A stretch of 58,647 bases of DNA from a virus. Positions 51,419 to 58,647 of this stretch are shown piece after piece; within the stretch, counting starts at the first letter, position 1, and each line of letters opens with the position of its first letter. The notes under the pieces are model-generated. The model was not told the DNA's origin, searched no databases, and saw only the letters and a program-made list of their open reading frames with translations. The position numbers were made by a program, and so were the translations under genes. The stretch is taken from positions 1-58,647 of the IMG/VR virus record IMGVR_UViG_3300046170_000213; one strand, written 5' to 3'.

Positions 51419-51633
51419 TACTCCAATATTAACTTCTTTATCGATAAAGATCCATCAATATTTTTTTCAAGCTCGGCCATCGACTTGATGCAAGTGTAAT
51501 TTATGTTATTATTTTTATTAGTTCTCATTGCGACACGTTTGCCTTTTAAACAATCGGACATCGACTCTTGTATTCTGTGTTCCTTAATCTCTCCGTTGAC
51601 AATCATAAGTAGAGCTATTATTATTTCTGTCAT
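51418..51633 (-). CDS. Small secreted-type protein, 71 aa
   Basis: MTEIIIALLMIVNGEIKEHR has a short hydrophobic N-terminus; MSDCLKGKRVAMR and YTCIKSMAELEKN supply paired Cys. Resembles the 78-aa protein at 50205 in plan. Probably exported; role unknown. Confidence 0.5.
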   Translation of the reverse strand: MTEIIIALLMIVNGEIKEHRIQESMSDCLKGKRVAMRTNKNNNINYTCIKSMAELEKNIDGSLSIKKLILE

Positions 51634-51752
51634 AAAATCTTACCTTTGTTTTCACCTTGCTTTACAACATACTTTTGTGTACCGTTCTTGCCGGTTTCTA
51701 CTTCTTTTCTTAAATCTTTTTGTAAACGTTTGTCGATGAAAGTTCTTTTCAT
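51630..51752 (-). CDS. Small basic protein, 40 aa or longer
   Basis: MKRTFIDKRLQKDLRKEVET, then GKNGTQKYVVKQGENKGKIL. In-frame residues upstream (SRKILDYIYE from ATT 51785) look coding, so the true start may be a damaged or unusual codon and the protein 51 residues. ATGA-coupled to the 71-aa gene. Confidence 0.5.
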   Translation of the reverse strand: MKRTFIDKRLQKDLRKEVETGKNGTQKYVVKQGENKGKIL

Positions 51753-51780
51753 CTCATAGATATAATCTAAAATTTTTCTA

Positions 51781-52161
51781 CTAATGCGTCCCGTTACCAT
51801 TTGCTCTGACCTTATCTTTTAAATCTTCTATATCAACTAATGCTTTGTCTAACTGTTCCCTTAAAAATTCTATGTTAACTTTGTTAGTCATGTTCATCTC
51901 CTGAGTCTCTTCCATTTTCTCGACGGACTTGTACAAATCCTCAATTAAAAAATGTTGCTCTTGATCTGTAGGAACTTGTTCAGATTTTTTTAATAAATCA
52001 TTTTCAAACAACTCACGTGATGTCTCTAACGATACCAACCTCGCAGTCAGCTCCGTATAAGCGAACACGCCCATTGCGACGAGCACGATCAGGCTAGCTA
52101 CCGTCTTCATCGGCATCTGCACGCGTGCCTCTTCTCCGATATTGAGTGGTTTATTGGACAC
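51781..52161 (-). CDS. Membrane-anchored coiled-coil protein
   Basis: GTG start at 52161 (MSNKPLNIGEEARVQMPMKT) chosen over the upstream in-frame ATG, since this N-terminus is the conserved one. One membrane helix (VASLIVLVAMGVFAYTELTA), then about 80 residues of coiled coil (IEFLREQLDKALVDIEDLKD). Common in marine phages. It could work as a spanin-like or membrane-associated factor, not proven. Confidence 0.65.
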   Translation of the reverse strand: MSNKPLNIGEEARVQMPMKTVASLIVLVAMGVFAYTELTARLVSLETSRELFENDLLKKSEQVPTDQEQHFLIEDLYKSVEKMEETQEMNMTNKVNIEFLREQLDKALVDIEDLKDKVRANGNGTH

Positions 52162-52243
52162 CAGGACCTCCACATACGGCCAATACAACTAGCATTACTA
52201 TTAACAAACCTGTAGCGTAATAGTTCATCCCGGCTATCTCCAT
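52151..52243 (-). CDS. 30-aa single-helix membrane peptide
   Basis: MEIAGMNYYATGLLIVMLVV then LAVCGGPGVQ: a hydrophobic helix with a short tail. The stop overlaps the GTG start of the next gene. An alternative start is ATG 52228. Confidence 0.4.
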   Translation of the reverse strand: MEIAGMNYYATGLLIVMLVVLAVCGGPGVQ

Positions 52244-52247
52244 AATT

Positions 52248-52370
52248 CTATTTTATTACGTAAGCAACAATAAGAACTGCAATAATTATAGTACAGACTT
52301 TATGGTTTTTCCATACTTCTCTATACTTAGATCTTTTACTTTGCCATATATTTTTAATTTTATTTATCAT
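52248..52370 (-). CDS. 40-aa basic membrane peptide
   Basis: A basic start (MINKIKNIWQSKRSKYREVW), then VCTIIIAVLIVAYVIK. Overlaps the following gene start. Likely a type II membrane peptide; function unknown. Confidence 0.45.
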   Translation of the reverse strand: MINKIKNIWQSKRSKYREVWKNHKVCTIIIAVLIVAYVIK

Positions 52371-53014
52371 TTTTTCTTCTCCTCTATTTCATAAAAGAAC
52401 TTGTCGGTATCTTCTGTCCGCCATGCTCTACTATCTTCTACATTCCACTCAGAAGTTTGCACTTTCCAGTCAGGGATATTATCTTTTACAGTAAAAGAAG
52501 GTATGTCCCATATACATCTATTGTTAGGTTGTGCTGCAAAATTACCATCATCTAAGGCAATTATGTGAGCGCACTTATGTTCGTGCGGTATTTCTGAATG
52601 ATCAGTGTCAAGTATATTAGACTCTGGGTGTGCAAAGTCAACAGTAAATAAGTATTTACCTGGGTGCCATTTCTTGTCTTTTCCTATATACTTACCGGCT
52701 TGTCCGTCTAAAATATCCCAACGATTAACAGCAGGATAATAACTAAAACAATTCCAGAGCTGTAGTTCATCAAGTCGTCTTGCGGGCACTCCATGTGCCT
52801 CAAATCCCTTTTGAATAAACGCGCTAATTGGTAAGCGATAAAATATTGCACCGTTTTCCATAATAGCATGGAAGAGTATACTACGACCTGTAAGAGCGCT
52901 AAGACCAAAGATAATGCAGTCTTCAACTTCTCCATGATGTTTTTTAAGATCATATAAATATTCTCTTCTTATTTGTGCATAAGTTGCTGGTATGTTTGCG
53001 TTTAAATATGCCAT
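52367..53014 (-). CDS. Conserved phage protein beside PolA, 215 aa
   Basis: MAYLNANIPATYAQIRREYL; blocks GEVEDCIIFGLSALTGRSIL, FHAIMENGAIFYRLPISAFI and AAQPNNRCIWDIPSFTVKDN. Conserved in marine podoviruses immediately after the polymerase gene. Strongly alpha/beta; no known active site. It may be a replication or metabolism accessory, unknown. Confidence 0.65.
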   Translation of the reverse strand: MAYLNANIPATYAQIRREYLYDLKKHHGEVEDCIIFGLSALTGRSILFHAIMENGAIFYRLPISAFIQKGFEAHGVPARRLDELQLWNCFSYYPAVNRWDILDGQAGKYIGKDKKWHPGKYLFTVDFAHPESNILDTDHSEIPHEHKCAHIIALDDGNFAAQPNNRCIWDIPSFTVKDNIPDWKVQTSEWNVEDSRAWRTEDTDKFFYEIEEKKK

Positions 53015-53016
53015 AA

Positions 53017-54873
53017 TTAACCATGTATTTCACCCCAGTTATCACCATACTCATAGTCAACTTTGTTAGGGACCTCTAGTGTAACAGCGTGTTCCATAAT
53101 TTCAACAATCTTTTTAGCATGTGCTTCATCTTGAACAGATATATCTAGCTCATCATGTACTTGTATGTGAGGTATAATTCCTTCTTTGTATAATTCCAAC
53201 ATTGCTTTCTTGGTCATGTCAGCAGCCTGAACCCTGATTAATTTGTTAAGAGCCTTGTATGTATAAGCTCTTTTTATCCCCGGTCCATGTTCCGCCAACG
53301 CATCTTCATGAGTCATAGCTTTGTGCATACCGAAACTGTTAGGTTCCCATAAGTGAAACCTGCATAGTCGTCCCAGCAATGTACGGATTTGTCCACGATC
53401 TTGTGCTCTATTTGATGCCTTGTCCATAAGTTGTTTTACGAATGGTACACGTGAATGGTATGTATTAAATAGGTCAGCAGCTTTGTCCTTTGTTACCCCT
53501 AATTCTGCCTGTAATTTACCTTTACCCATACCATAGAAAAGACCCAAATTGATCGTTTTAGCCTGTGTTCTAGGTATGTCAGCCATATCTGCTACGGTCT
53601 GGTGAAAGTCTGCGCTAGAGTCGTTTGTATAAGCATCTATTACATCATATACAGATGGTAATTTGTATAAAGAAGCATAATGCACTACCAACCTAGGCTC
53701 TTGCTGAGAATAGTCAAAACAACCCCATGTATGGCCCTCCTCGGGTATAAATAATGACCTTATCTTAGGTCCAAGGTCTTTGTTTCGTGCAGGAATCTGC
53801 TGAAGGTTAGGGTTCTGATAAGAGAACCTACCAGTAACCGTACCACCTCCAGCATTCCTTAACTGATTTATCTCTGCATGTATTCTACCATTATGCTCGT
53901 AGCTTATAATAGAATCTAAAAAAGTTGTGTGTGCTTTGTTTATCTCTCTTGCTTGTGCAATCATATTAACAACAGGGTGCTCGTGTTCTTGTAAAAAATT
54001 TTTTGTAAAAGAAGGTGCCTCTGTTTTATCTGTTCTTGGATACTCTAATCTCAACATATCAAAAACTTCTGCAACAGATCTTGCTGCCCATATTTGAGTA
54101 TCAATATTTGTCTCGCCTTTTATCTTATGTAATAGGTCCTGTTCTGCTTTCTTAAATTCTTTTTTCATTTTGTGTGCACGTTCTACATCTACTCGTACAC
54201 CTTTGAATCTCATGTCAACAAGACATGGAAACAAATCAGACTCCAGGTCAAATATATCTTCTAAGTCCTGGTTAATAATTTCTTTTTTCATCTCTTGCCA
54301 AAGACCAAGGGTTACTTCAGCATCACGTTCAGCGTACGCACCAACATGCATTGATGGTAGTTTGTACATTTCTGATTTAGGATTGATTCCCCATTCTGCT
54401 GCAGCTTCTGCAAGTGCAGATTCGTTTTTACCATAACCAAGATAGTGCCATGATAAACTATTTAAATCGTATCTAAATCTATTTTCATTAGTCACAGCTG
54501 CCGCTATCATTGTGCAGGCTATGTTACCATTTATTTTGAAACCTAATGCTCTTAACCAACAAACATCATAGATAGCATTGTGAAAAACTTTTGTTGATGG
54601 TGCCTCTAATACATCTTTAAGCCAAGACAAAACTTTAGCTCTGTCCATATTACCACCACCTTCGTGAGCAATTGGAAAGTAGCCTTTGTAATGACTGGTT
54701 GCAACTGCAATACCTATAACATCACCATTACCAATAACAGAACCAGATCCTTTTTTAATTAGGTCAGGGTCTTTTGTCTCTAAGTCAATTGCTATTTCAT
54801 CTACATGACGTAGGTCAGGAAATTCTGTAGGCTTTAACCATTCGGTAGGCGCTTCAAATCTAGGTATCTTCAT
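53017..54873 (-). CDS. polA: Family A DNA polymerase with 3'-5' exonuclease, Leu762 type
   Basis: 618 residues, intact. Exonuclease: D30-x-E32 (AIDLETKD), FHNAIYDVCW and YAERDAEVTLG. Polymerase: GRFSYQNPNLQQIP, motif A DYSQQEPRL (D387), O-helix R435, K439, L443, Y447 in RTQAKTINLGLFYG, and motif C HDE (573-575). By alignment L443 stands at the place of E. coli Phe762. It should synthesise phage DNA with proofreading; no 5'-nuclease domain. Coupled by ATGA to the small upstream gene. Confidence 0.95.
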   Translation of the reverse strand: MKIPRFEAPTEWLKPTEFPDLRHVDEIAIDLETKDPDLIKKGSGSVIGNGDVIGIAVATSHYKGYFPIAHEGGGNMDRAKVLSWLKDVLEAPSTKVFHNAIYDVCWLRALGFKINGNIACTMIAAAVTNENRFRYDLNSLSWHYLGYGKNESALAEAAAEWGINPKSEMYKLPSMHVGAYAERDAEVTLGLWQEMKKEIINQDLEDIFDLESDLFPCLVDMRFKGVRVDVERAHKMKKEFKKAEQDLLHKIKGETNIDTQIWAARSVAEVFDMLRLEYPRTDKTEAPSFTKNFLQEHEHPVVNMIAQAREINKAHTTFLDSIISYEHNGRIHAEINQLRNAGGGTVTGRFSYQNPNLQQIPARNKDLGPKIRSLFIPEEGHTWGCFDYSQQEPRLVVHYASLYKLPSVYDVIDAYTNDSSADFHQTVADMADIPRTQAKTINLGLFYGMGKGKLQAELGVTKDKAADLFNTYHSRVPFVKQLMDKASNRAQDRGQIRTLLGRLCRFHLWEPNSFGMHKAMTHEDALAEHGPGIKRAYTYKALNKLIRVQAADMTKKAMLELYKEGIIPHIQVHDELDISVQDEAHAKKIVEIMEHAVTLEVPNKVDYEYGDNWGEIHG

Positions 54874-55025
54874 TCGTCCTCTTCCTCTCTTTGTTTCTTT
54901 TCTTCTTCAAAACCTTCCATTAGTTCTTCATGTAAAGTTTTTTCTTTTTTAAATATTTCATCAAAACGTTTACGATAAGTATCGTTAGAAGGTCTTGATC
55001 TACCGTCAAACTTTTCTTTTTTCAT
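54870..55025 (-). CDS. Small charged protein, 51 aa
   Basis: MKKEKFDGRSRPSNDTYRKR, then a Glu/Lys-rich helix ending EEEKKQREEEDE. The DGRSRPSNxxYRKRFDxIF block is a small conserved family next to PolA in marine phages. Overlaps the polymerase start (ATGA). Confidence 0.6.
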   Translation of the reverse strand: MKKEKFDGRSRPSNDTYRKRFDEIFKKEKTLHEELMEGFEEEKKQREEEDE

Positions 55026-55203
55026 AAATATATTTATCTTCTATTAATTTATTTAATTCTTCTTTATTTGAAAAAGCATACAAAGCAGCATGGTGATCTT
55101 TTGGAAATATTTCCCAACTAACTAGCCTTGGATAAATTTCTAAATCAAATTTATATTTCTTATCTACTACAATACTTTTATTTATTTTTGATTTTTTTGG
55201 CAT
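55006..55203 (-). CDS. Hypothetical protein, 65 aa
   Basis: MPKKSKINKSIVVDKKYKFD, then LVSWEIFPKDHHAALYAFSN, a small alpha/beta protein. Overlaps both neighbours. No family recognised. Confidence 0.5.
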   Translation of the reverse strand: MPKKSKINKSIVVDKKYKFDLEIYPRLVSWEIFPKDHHAALYAFSNKEELNKLIEDKYIYEKRKV

Positions 55204-55432
55204 CTTTCATCTTTTTAATTTCTAGTTCACAATAGTGTTTGATCTTCTCTAAATCTTCTATACCATTCTTGTGTAAATATCTACAAACATATTTCACAAC
55301 ACAACCCTGAAAGAATGATAAATTATTTTTTGAAATAAATTCATAGGGTTGAATATAAAAATTTTTATAATGAGATCCTCCAATTTGTTTGTCTTGTGGA
55401 AACGCTTCATTAAATAAGTCCTTCGATGTCAT
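55178..55432 (-). CDS. DUF3310-family protein
   Basis: 84 residues. DKQIGGSHYKNFYIQPYEFI, then FFQGCVVKYVCRYLHKNGIE and EDLEKIKHYCELEI, the hallmark of DUF3310, a phage family sometimes linked to nucleotide metabolism. Cys-rich (three). It sits between PolA and the SF1 helicase. Overlaps both neighbours. Confidence 0.8.
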   Translation of the reverse strand: MTSKDLFNEAFPQDKQIGGSHYKNFYIQPYEFISKNNLSFFQGCVVKYVCRYLHKNGIEDLEKIKHYCELEIKKMKDAKKIKNK

Positions 55433-56903
55433 AACCTTGATCCTCCTTTTTTGCTGACATTACATAAAGATTTTGTTTTGTACGTGTTACTCCAACGTAC
55501 CAAACTCTATGTTCTTCGTCTTGTTTGTCCGGACTCTTTTCTACAGAGTCTCGAATTGTTTTAGTATTATCTAACATTAACAATACATTGTCAGCTTCTC
55601 CACCTTTTGCTGAATGTATTGTAGATAATTTTACTCTAGGGGGTTTATTTAATTCTTCCCCATTACTTAACATTTCTCTTATGTATAAACATTCTTCATA
55701 GTCTGATTGAAATACATCGTACCATGGTGTATCTTTACTGAATCCAAATTCAGTTAAATCATACATTCTCTCTTCTTTAATTTCTGTATCTGTTCCAGTG
55801 TATTCAAATATATCTTTTACTTCTGCTAGAGATAAGTCATCTCCTTTGGTCCAACGTGTATAGTTTAGAATTGTTTTAAACAAAGTTATCTTGTAACTTT
55901 TACGATCTTGAAACTCAAAATAAATACCACGTTCTTTTAGTGTAGGTTTGAGTCTATTTAATTTATCATTGTATCTTGCTAACACTAACCATGTTCCCTG
56001 ATCAAGTGGTGCATCTTCTGTGCTATAGATATAATTTACAGTGCCCTCTTCTTCTCTAGCACTCCAACTCTTTTGTATTCTTCTATCGTCTGGTATCTGT
56101 TTTAAAATATTACCTGCAAGATTTTGTACAAGTTGTGGAACCCTGTAAGATTGTGGCAAAATTATGTCCTTTTTTGAAACTTCTTGTTGAAATTTTTTTA
56201 CATCTGCGCCTGCCCAACCATAAATTGCTTGATCATCATCACCGGCTAGTATAACATATTTGCTATTTTCCTTGATAATATCAAACATTTTCCACTGTAT
56301 AGGTGATAAATCCTGTGCTTCATCTATAAATGCTACATCATATTTTGGACACAATCCGGACACAATAAATTTCTCAATCATATCTGTAAAATCTATCAGA
56401 CCATATGATTGTTTGTAGTTATCTACTTCATCAGAGATTATTTTTAATAATCTTTTATCCATATCCTGTGAGTACATATCTGTATTGTACTCTTCTTCTG
56501 CAGTTATATTTTTTATCCTAGCTGCATTATTAAATTAAAGTATTCGCTATCAGAATTTATAAAACCTGTGTTCTCTTCACCACGAGAATAAACCGTAACC
56601 TCGATACCAAGAGTCCTGCCAATATCTTCATAGTGTTCGTCCTTGCATAACCTGAGCTTTCTTCATACCCAACTGAGTAAATGCTAAAGAATGTAGTGTC
56701 CTAAAATGTTTTAGATCTTTTTTCTGAAACGCTGTGTGGTAGTCTAACATTCTATCGACAGCTTCGTTTGCAGCTTTCTTTGTAAATGCAAAGTATCCTA
56801 TCTTGTCTACAGGTGTACCTAGTTTTAAAAATGTTTTAACATATTTTAATAGTTTAGTTGTCTTCCCCGTTCCCGGAGGCCCGAATAATTTTCTACTGAT
56901 CAT
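55410..56903 (-). CDS. UvrD-like SF1 DNA helicase, frameshifted
   Basis: About 498 residues. Walker A GPPGTGKTTK (residues 8-17), motif Ia FAFTKKAANEAV, motif II FIDEAQDL, motif III AGDDDQAIYGWAGAD, motif IV SYRVP, motif V TIHSAKGGEADNV and motif VI VWYVGVTRTKQ. Slips near 56638 and 56535 break the frame; between them it reads GRTLGIEVTVYSRGEENTG, and after them KNITAEEEYNTDMY. Unwinds DNA at phage forks or during repair. It lies directly next to the primase (overlap at 56900-56903). Confidence 0.9.
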
Positions 56904-58532
56904 AGTATGTCCGTCTTATGTTTTGTTTTAGTGTGATGTATAGGTACTTCCTCAAAAGTTTTTATATTAATCTGTATTATATTTTTTGTTGATGAGTTGT
57001 ACTCACCCGTTTTCTTTGATGGATATCTTTTCTGTTCTAAAAATTCTATCTCACAATCCTGGTATGTAATCTGCATCATACGTCCTGTTTTATCTTCACT
57101 GTACTTCCAGTTCTTTGCTTTTAGTTTGTCATAAAATTTTTCAAACTTGAAGTATGCATAGTCACCTTCAATTAATACTGATCCAGTTTTAAATGCAGCA
57201 TCACTGGTAGCCTTGGGTCCATTTATTTTTGCATGTATAACATCGTGTAGTTTTTCTTTTGGTGATGTACCTACCGGTGGTAGTACAACTTTCTGTGTTG
57301 TGTATAGTGCATCCATAACAACTTGTTCTTCTTCACCTTTAATTAATGGTGGAAAGAATCCTGCAGCTTTTGATATTGCATTTCTTCTTTTACGTTGATC
57401 GTTTAAATGTTCTACAGTTCTACAGTGTACGGTAGCTGTGCTGATACCATCTGGTTTTGTTACATCAAATTCGTATTCTGGTTCTGGATCTAAATCTATC
57501 TTCTTAAGATTAGTTAATACAGGATAAGAACCTTTTGCTCCACGCAAGACTCCAAACTTTTTCTTAACACAAATACCTTTTTTACAATGCTCACTTAGTG
57601 GACTTTCAGTACAGGTATAACCTTTGCTACTTCTGTTCCATGATTTTACTTTCTGTCCTAAAAACTTTTTATCCCATGCATTAGCATGTACACCTGAGAA
57701 ATATTTTACCGGTGCGTTCATAACTTTCTGTTCCCAACTGTCAGGATATTTCATCTTAACCATGACGTGATAGTTATACATAAACCTATCTTTACCATCA
57801 AACTTATCTTGATTTGCTATCTTAGATATTGCTGCTAGACATGGTGGACCTTCTATAAATTCTTCGTCGACACCTTCCATACTTTTGTTTTCTATTCCTT
57901 CGGTAATTTCTTTCAGTCTTTCTTTGGTAACCAGGTTTGCACTGATTCACTTCTATGAATTGGTCCAAAGTAAATTTTGTACCATCAACGTTTAAAGCCT
58001 TACGCTCCTCGCCGAAGTAAGGTAGATTTATAAATTGTCCTGGTCTTAACTGACCGGTCTCACTATCTTTTGTCAACTGTGTTTGCTTTGGAAATATTTC
58101 TGTATCTTGTTTAAGTCCAAACAAAGATAATAAGTTTGTTAGAAATGATTTGATCAGTGATGCATCTGTAAATTTATTCATAAATAAAAATAAATGCAGA
58201 CCACCACTTTTAGATTCAACTGGTAGTAAAGGTAGATCGTATTGTTGTATTATATCTATGTAATCTTTTTTATTAAAACTAGAGTAGTCTTTTGGATCTA
58301 TATCTATAACACCAAATTTTACTTCTGAGTCTTCTGTACAGGGTTGTATACCAATAGATAGTTCACCTTTGATATGCTGCTGATAAATATCGTTAGTAAG
58401 TTCCTCAAAGTTCCATCTGTATACAGGTTTCTTTTTACCTGTTTCAGAATCTACTTTGGAATCTTGGTGATTGAAGTCAGCTACACCATAAGCATTCCTG
58501 TATCCGTTAAAATATTCTATGTATCTTTCCAT
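56900..58532 (-). CDS. Archaeo-eukaryotic primase-like protein, frameshifted
   Basis: About 543 residues. N-terminal AEP fold: FGVIDIDP (D77-x-D79), SKSGGLHLFLF (His113) and QFINLPYFG, as in the TOTE-type primase family. The C-terminal half contains a Cys-rich motif (TCTESPLSEHCKKGICVKK) and EGPPCLAAIS. One extra A near 57942 breaks the frame; the bridging frame is LVTKERLKEITEGIENKSME. It would lay down primers, or act as primase-polymerase. It starts the operon after the 58533-58599 region. Confidence 0.8.
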
Positions 58533-58599
58533 AATAACTGTTTCTGTGGGCCCTCCACTCTCGCTTTAGGCCCACACTGTGCACATATTCCAAAAGGAA
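58533..58599. promoter_or_regulatory. Intergenic hairpin with GGGCCC core
   Basis: TGTGGGCC (58545-58552) pairs with GGCCCACA (58569-58576), a perfect 8-bp stem. It shares GTGGGCCCTCC with the palindromes of the plus-strand island. Next to it ATTCCAAAAGGAAT is another palindrome. It lies between the primase start and the preceding gene end. Confidence 0.5.
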
Positions 58600-58647
58600 T
58601 TATATAATGCTAGCTTGGTCCTTAGGTTTATCTTCACCATGTTTAGC
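58600..58647 (-). CDS. C-terminal end of a gene continuing past the window edge
   Basis: From position 58647 the minus strand reads AKHGEDKPKDQASII to TAA at 58600. Lys/Asp-rich composition and position fit the C-terminus of the 1-705 protein if the ends of the window join. A simple join would be one base out of frame, consistent with the frequent single-base errors or a trimmed overlap. Confidence 0.45.
   Translation of the reverse strand, partial: AKHGEDKPKDQASII

Noticed and set aside
1-58647. Integrase, excisionase or attachment site
   Set aside because: No tyrosine or serine recombinase motif seen on either strand.

Overview
The window is the AT-rich genome of a tailed phage, most likely a marine podovirus infecting an alphaproteobacterium. 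The gene set and small-protein content match the uncultured marine phages related to pelagiphages and cyanopodophages: family A DNA polymerase, P22-type portal, short-tail adaptor and nozzle genes with no sheath or long tape measure, phage GroES, Fe(II)/2OG oxygenases and glycine-rich fibres. The host assignment is inference. No integrase, tRNA, rRNA or CRISPR array was seen.

Layout. Almost everything reads on the minus strand. 58.6 to 46.5 kb is the replication and early half: AEP-type primase, UvrD-like SF1 helicase, DUF3310 protein, PolA, many small proteins, an RHH regulator, LAGLIDADG and HNH nucleases and a RecB-like exonuclease. 43.8 to 47.3 kb is an island of plus-strand genes (zinc protein, MGLD-type protein, GP88-like protein, terminase small subunit). 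It is embedded in repeats: GGGTGGGCCCNCCC palindromes, a 7-8 bp phased CAAGC array, a perfect DnaA box and, next door, TTGTACC iterons beside an AT tract. 41.9 to 3.8 kb is the virion half in order: TerL, two large virion proteins, portal, 3TM holin, small basic proteins, GroES, scaffold, capsid, adaptor and tail proteins, three glycine-rich fibres, an oxygenase cluster, repeat proteins, tail nozzle, and internal virion proteins ending in one of about 1,300 residues. 3.8 to 3.1 kb is a lysis pair (XhlA-like protein and M15 peptidase). A plus-strand SNF2 helicase (1.7-3.1 kb) shares a divergent promoter region with minus-strand genes that run off position 1.

The gene leaving the left edge seems to finish at the right edge (58,600-58,647), so the window is probably a complete genome cut at an arbitrary point. 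At least 14 conserved genes are split by single-base slips, mostly in homopolymers. This looks like residual long-read error, so the split genes are annotated as single CDSs with the slip positions given.

How the genes work together: the early promoters are sigma70-like (TTGACA with 16-17 bp to TATATT or TATATA), so host RNA polymerase probably transcribes the phage. The primase, SF1 helicase, SNF2 helicase, PolA (with Leu at the position of E. coli Phe762) and exonuclease form the replication set. TerS/TerL and the portal package DNA into a capsid built with a scaffold and perhaps a phage-modified chaperonin. Adaptors, nozzle and fibres build a short tail, and large Gly-Gly-motif proteins are likely packaged or ejected.
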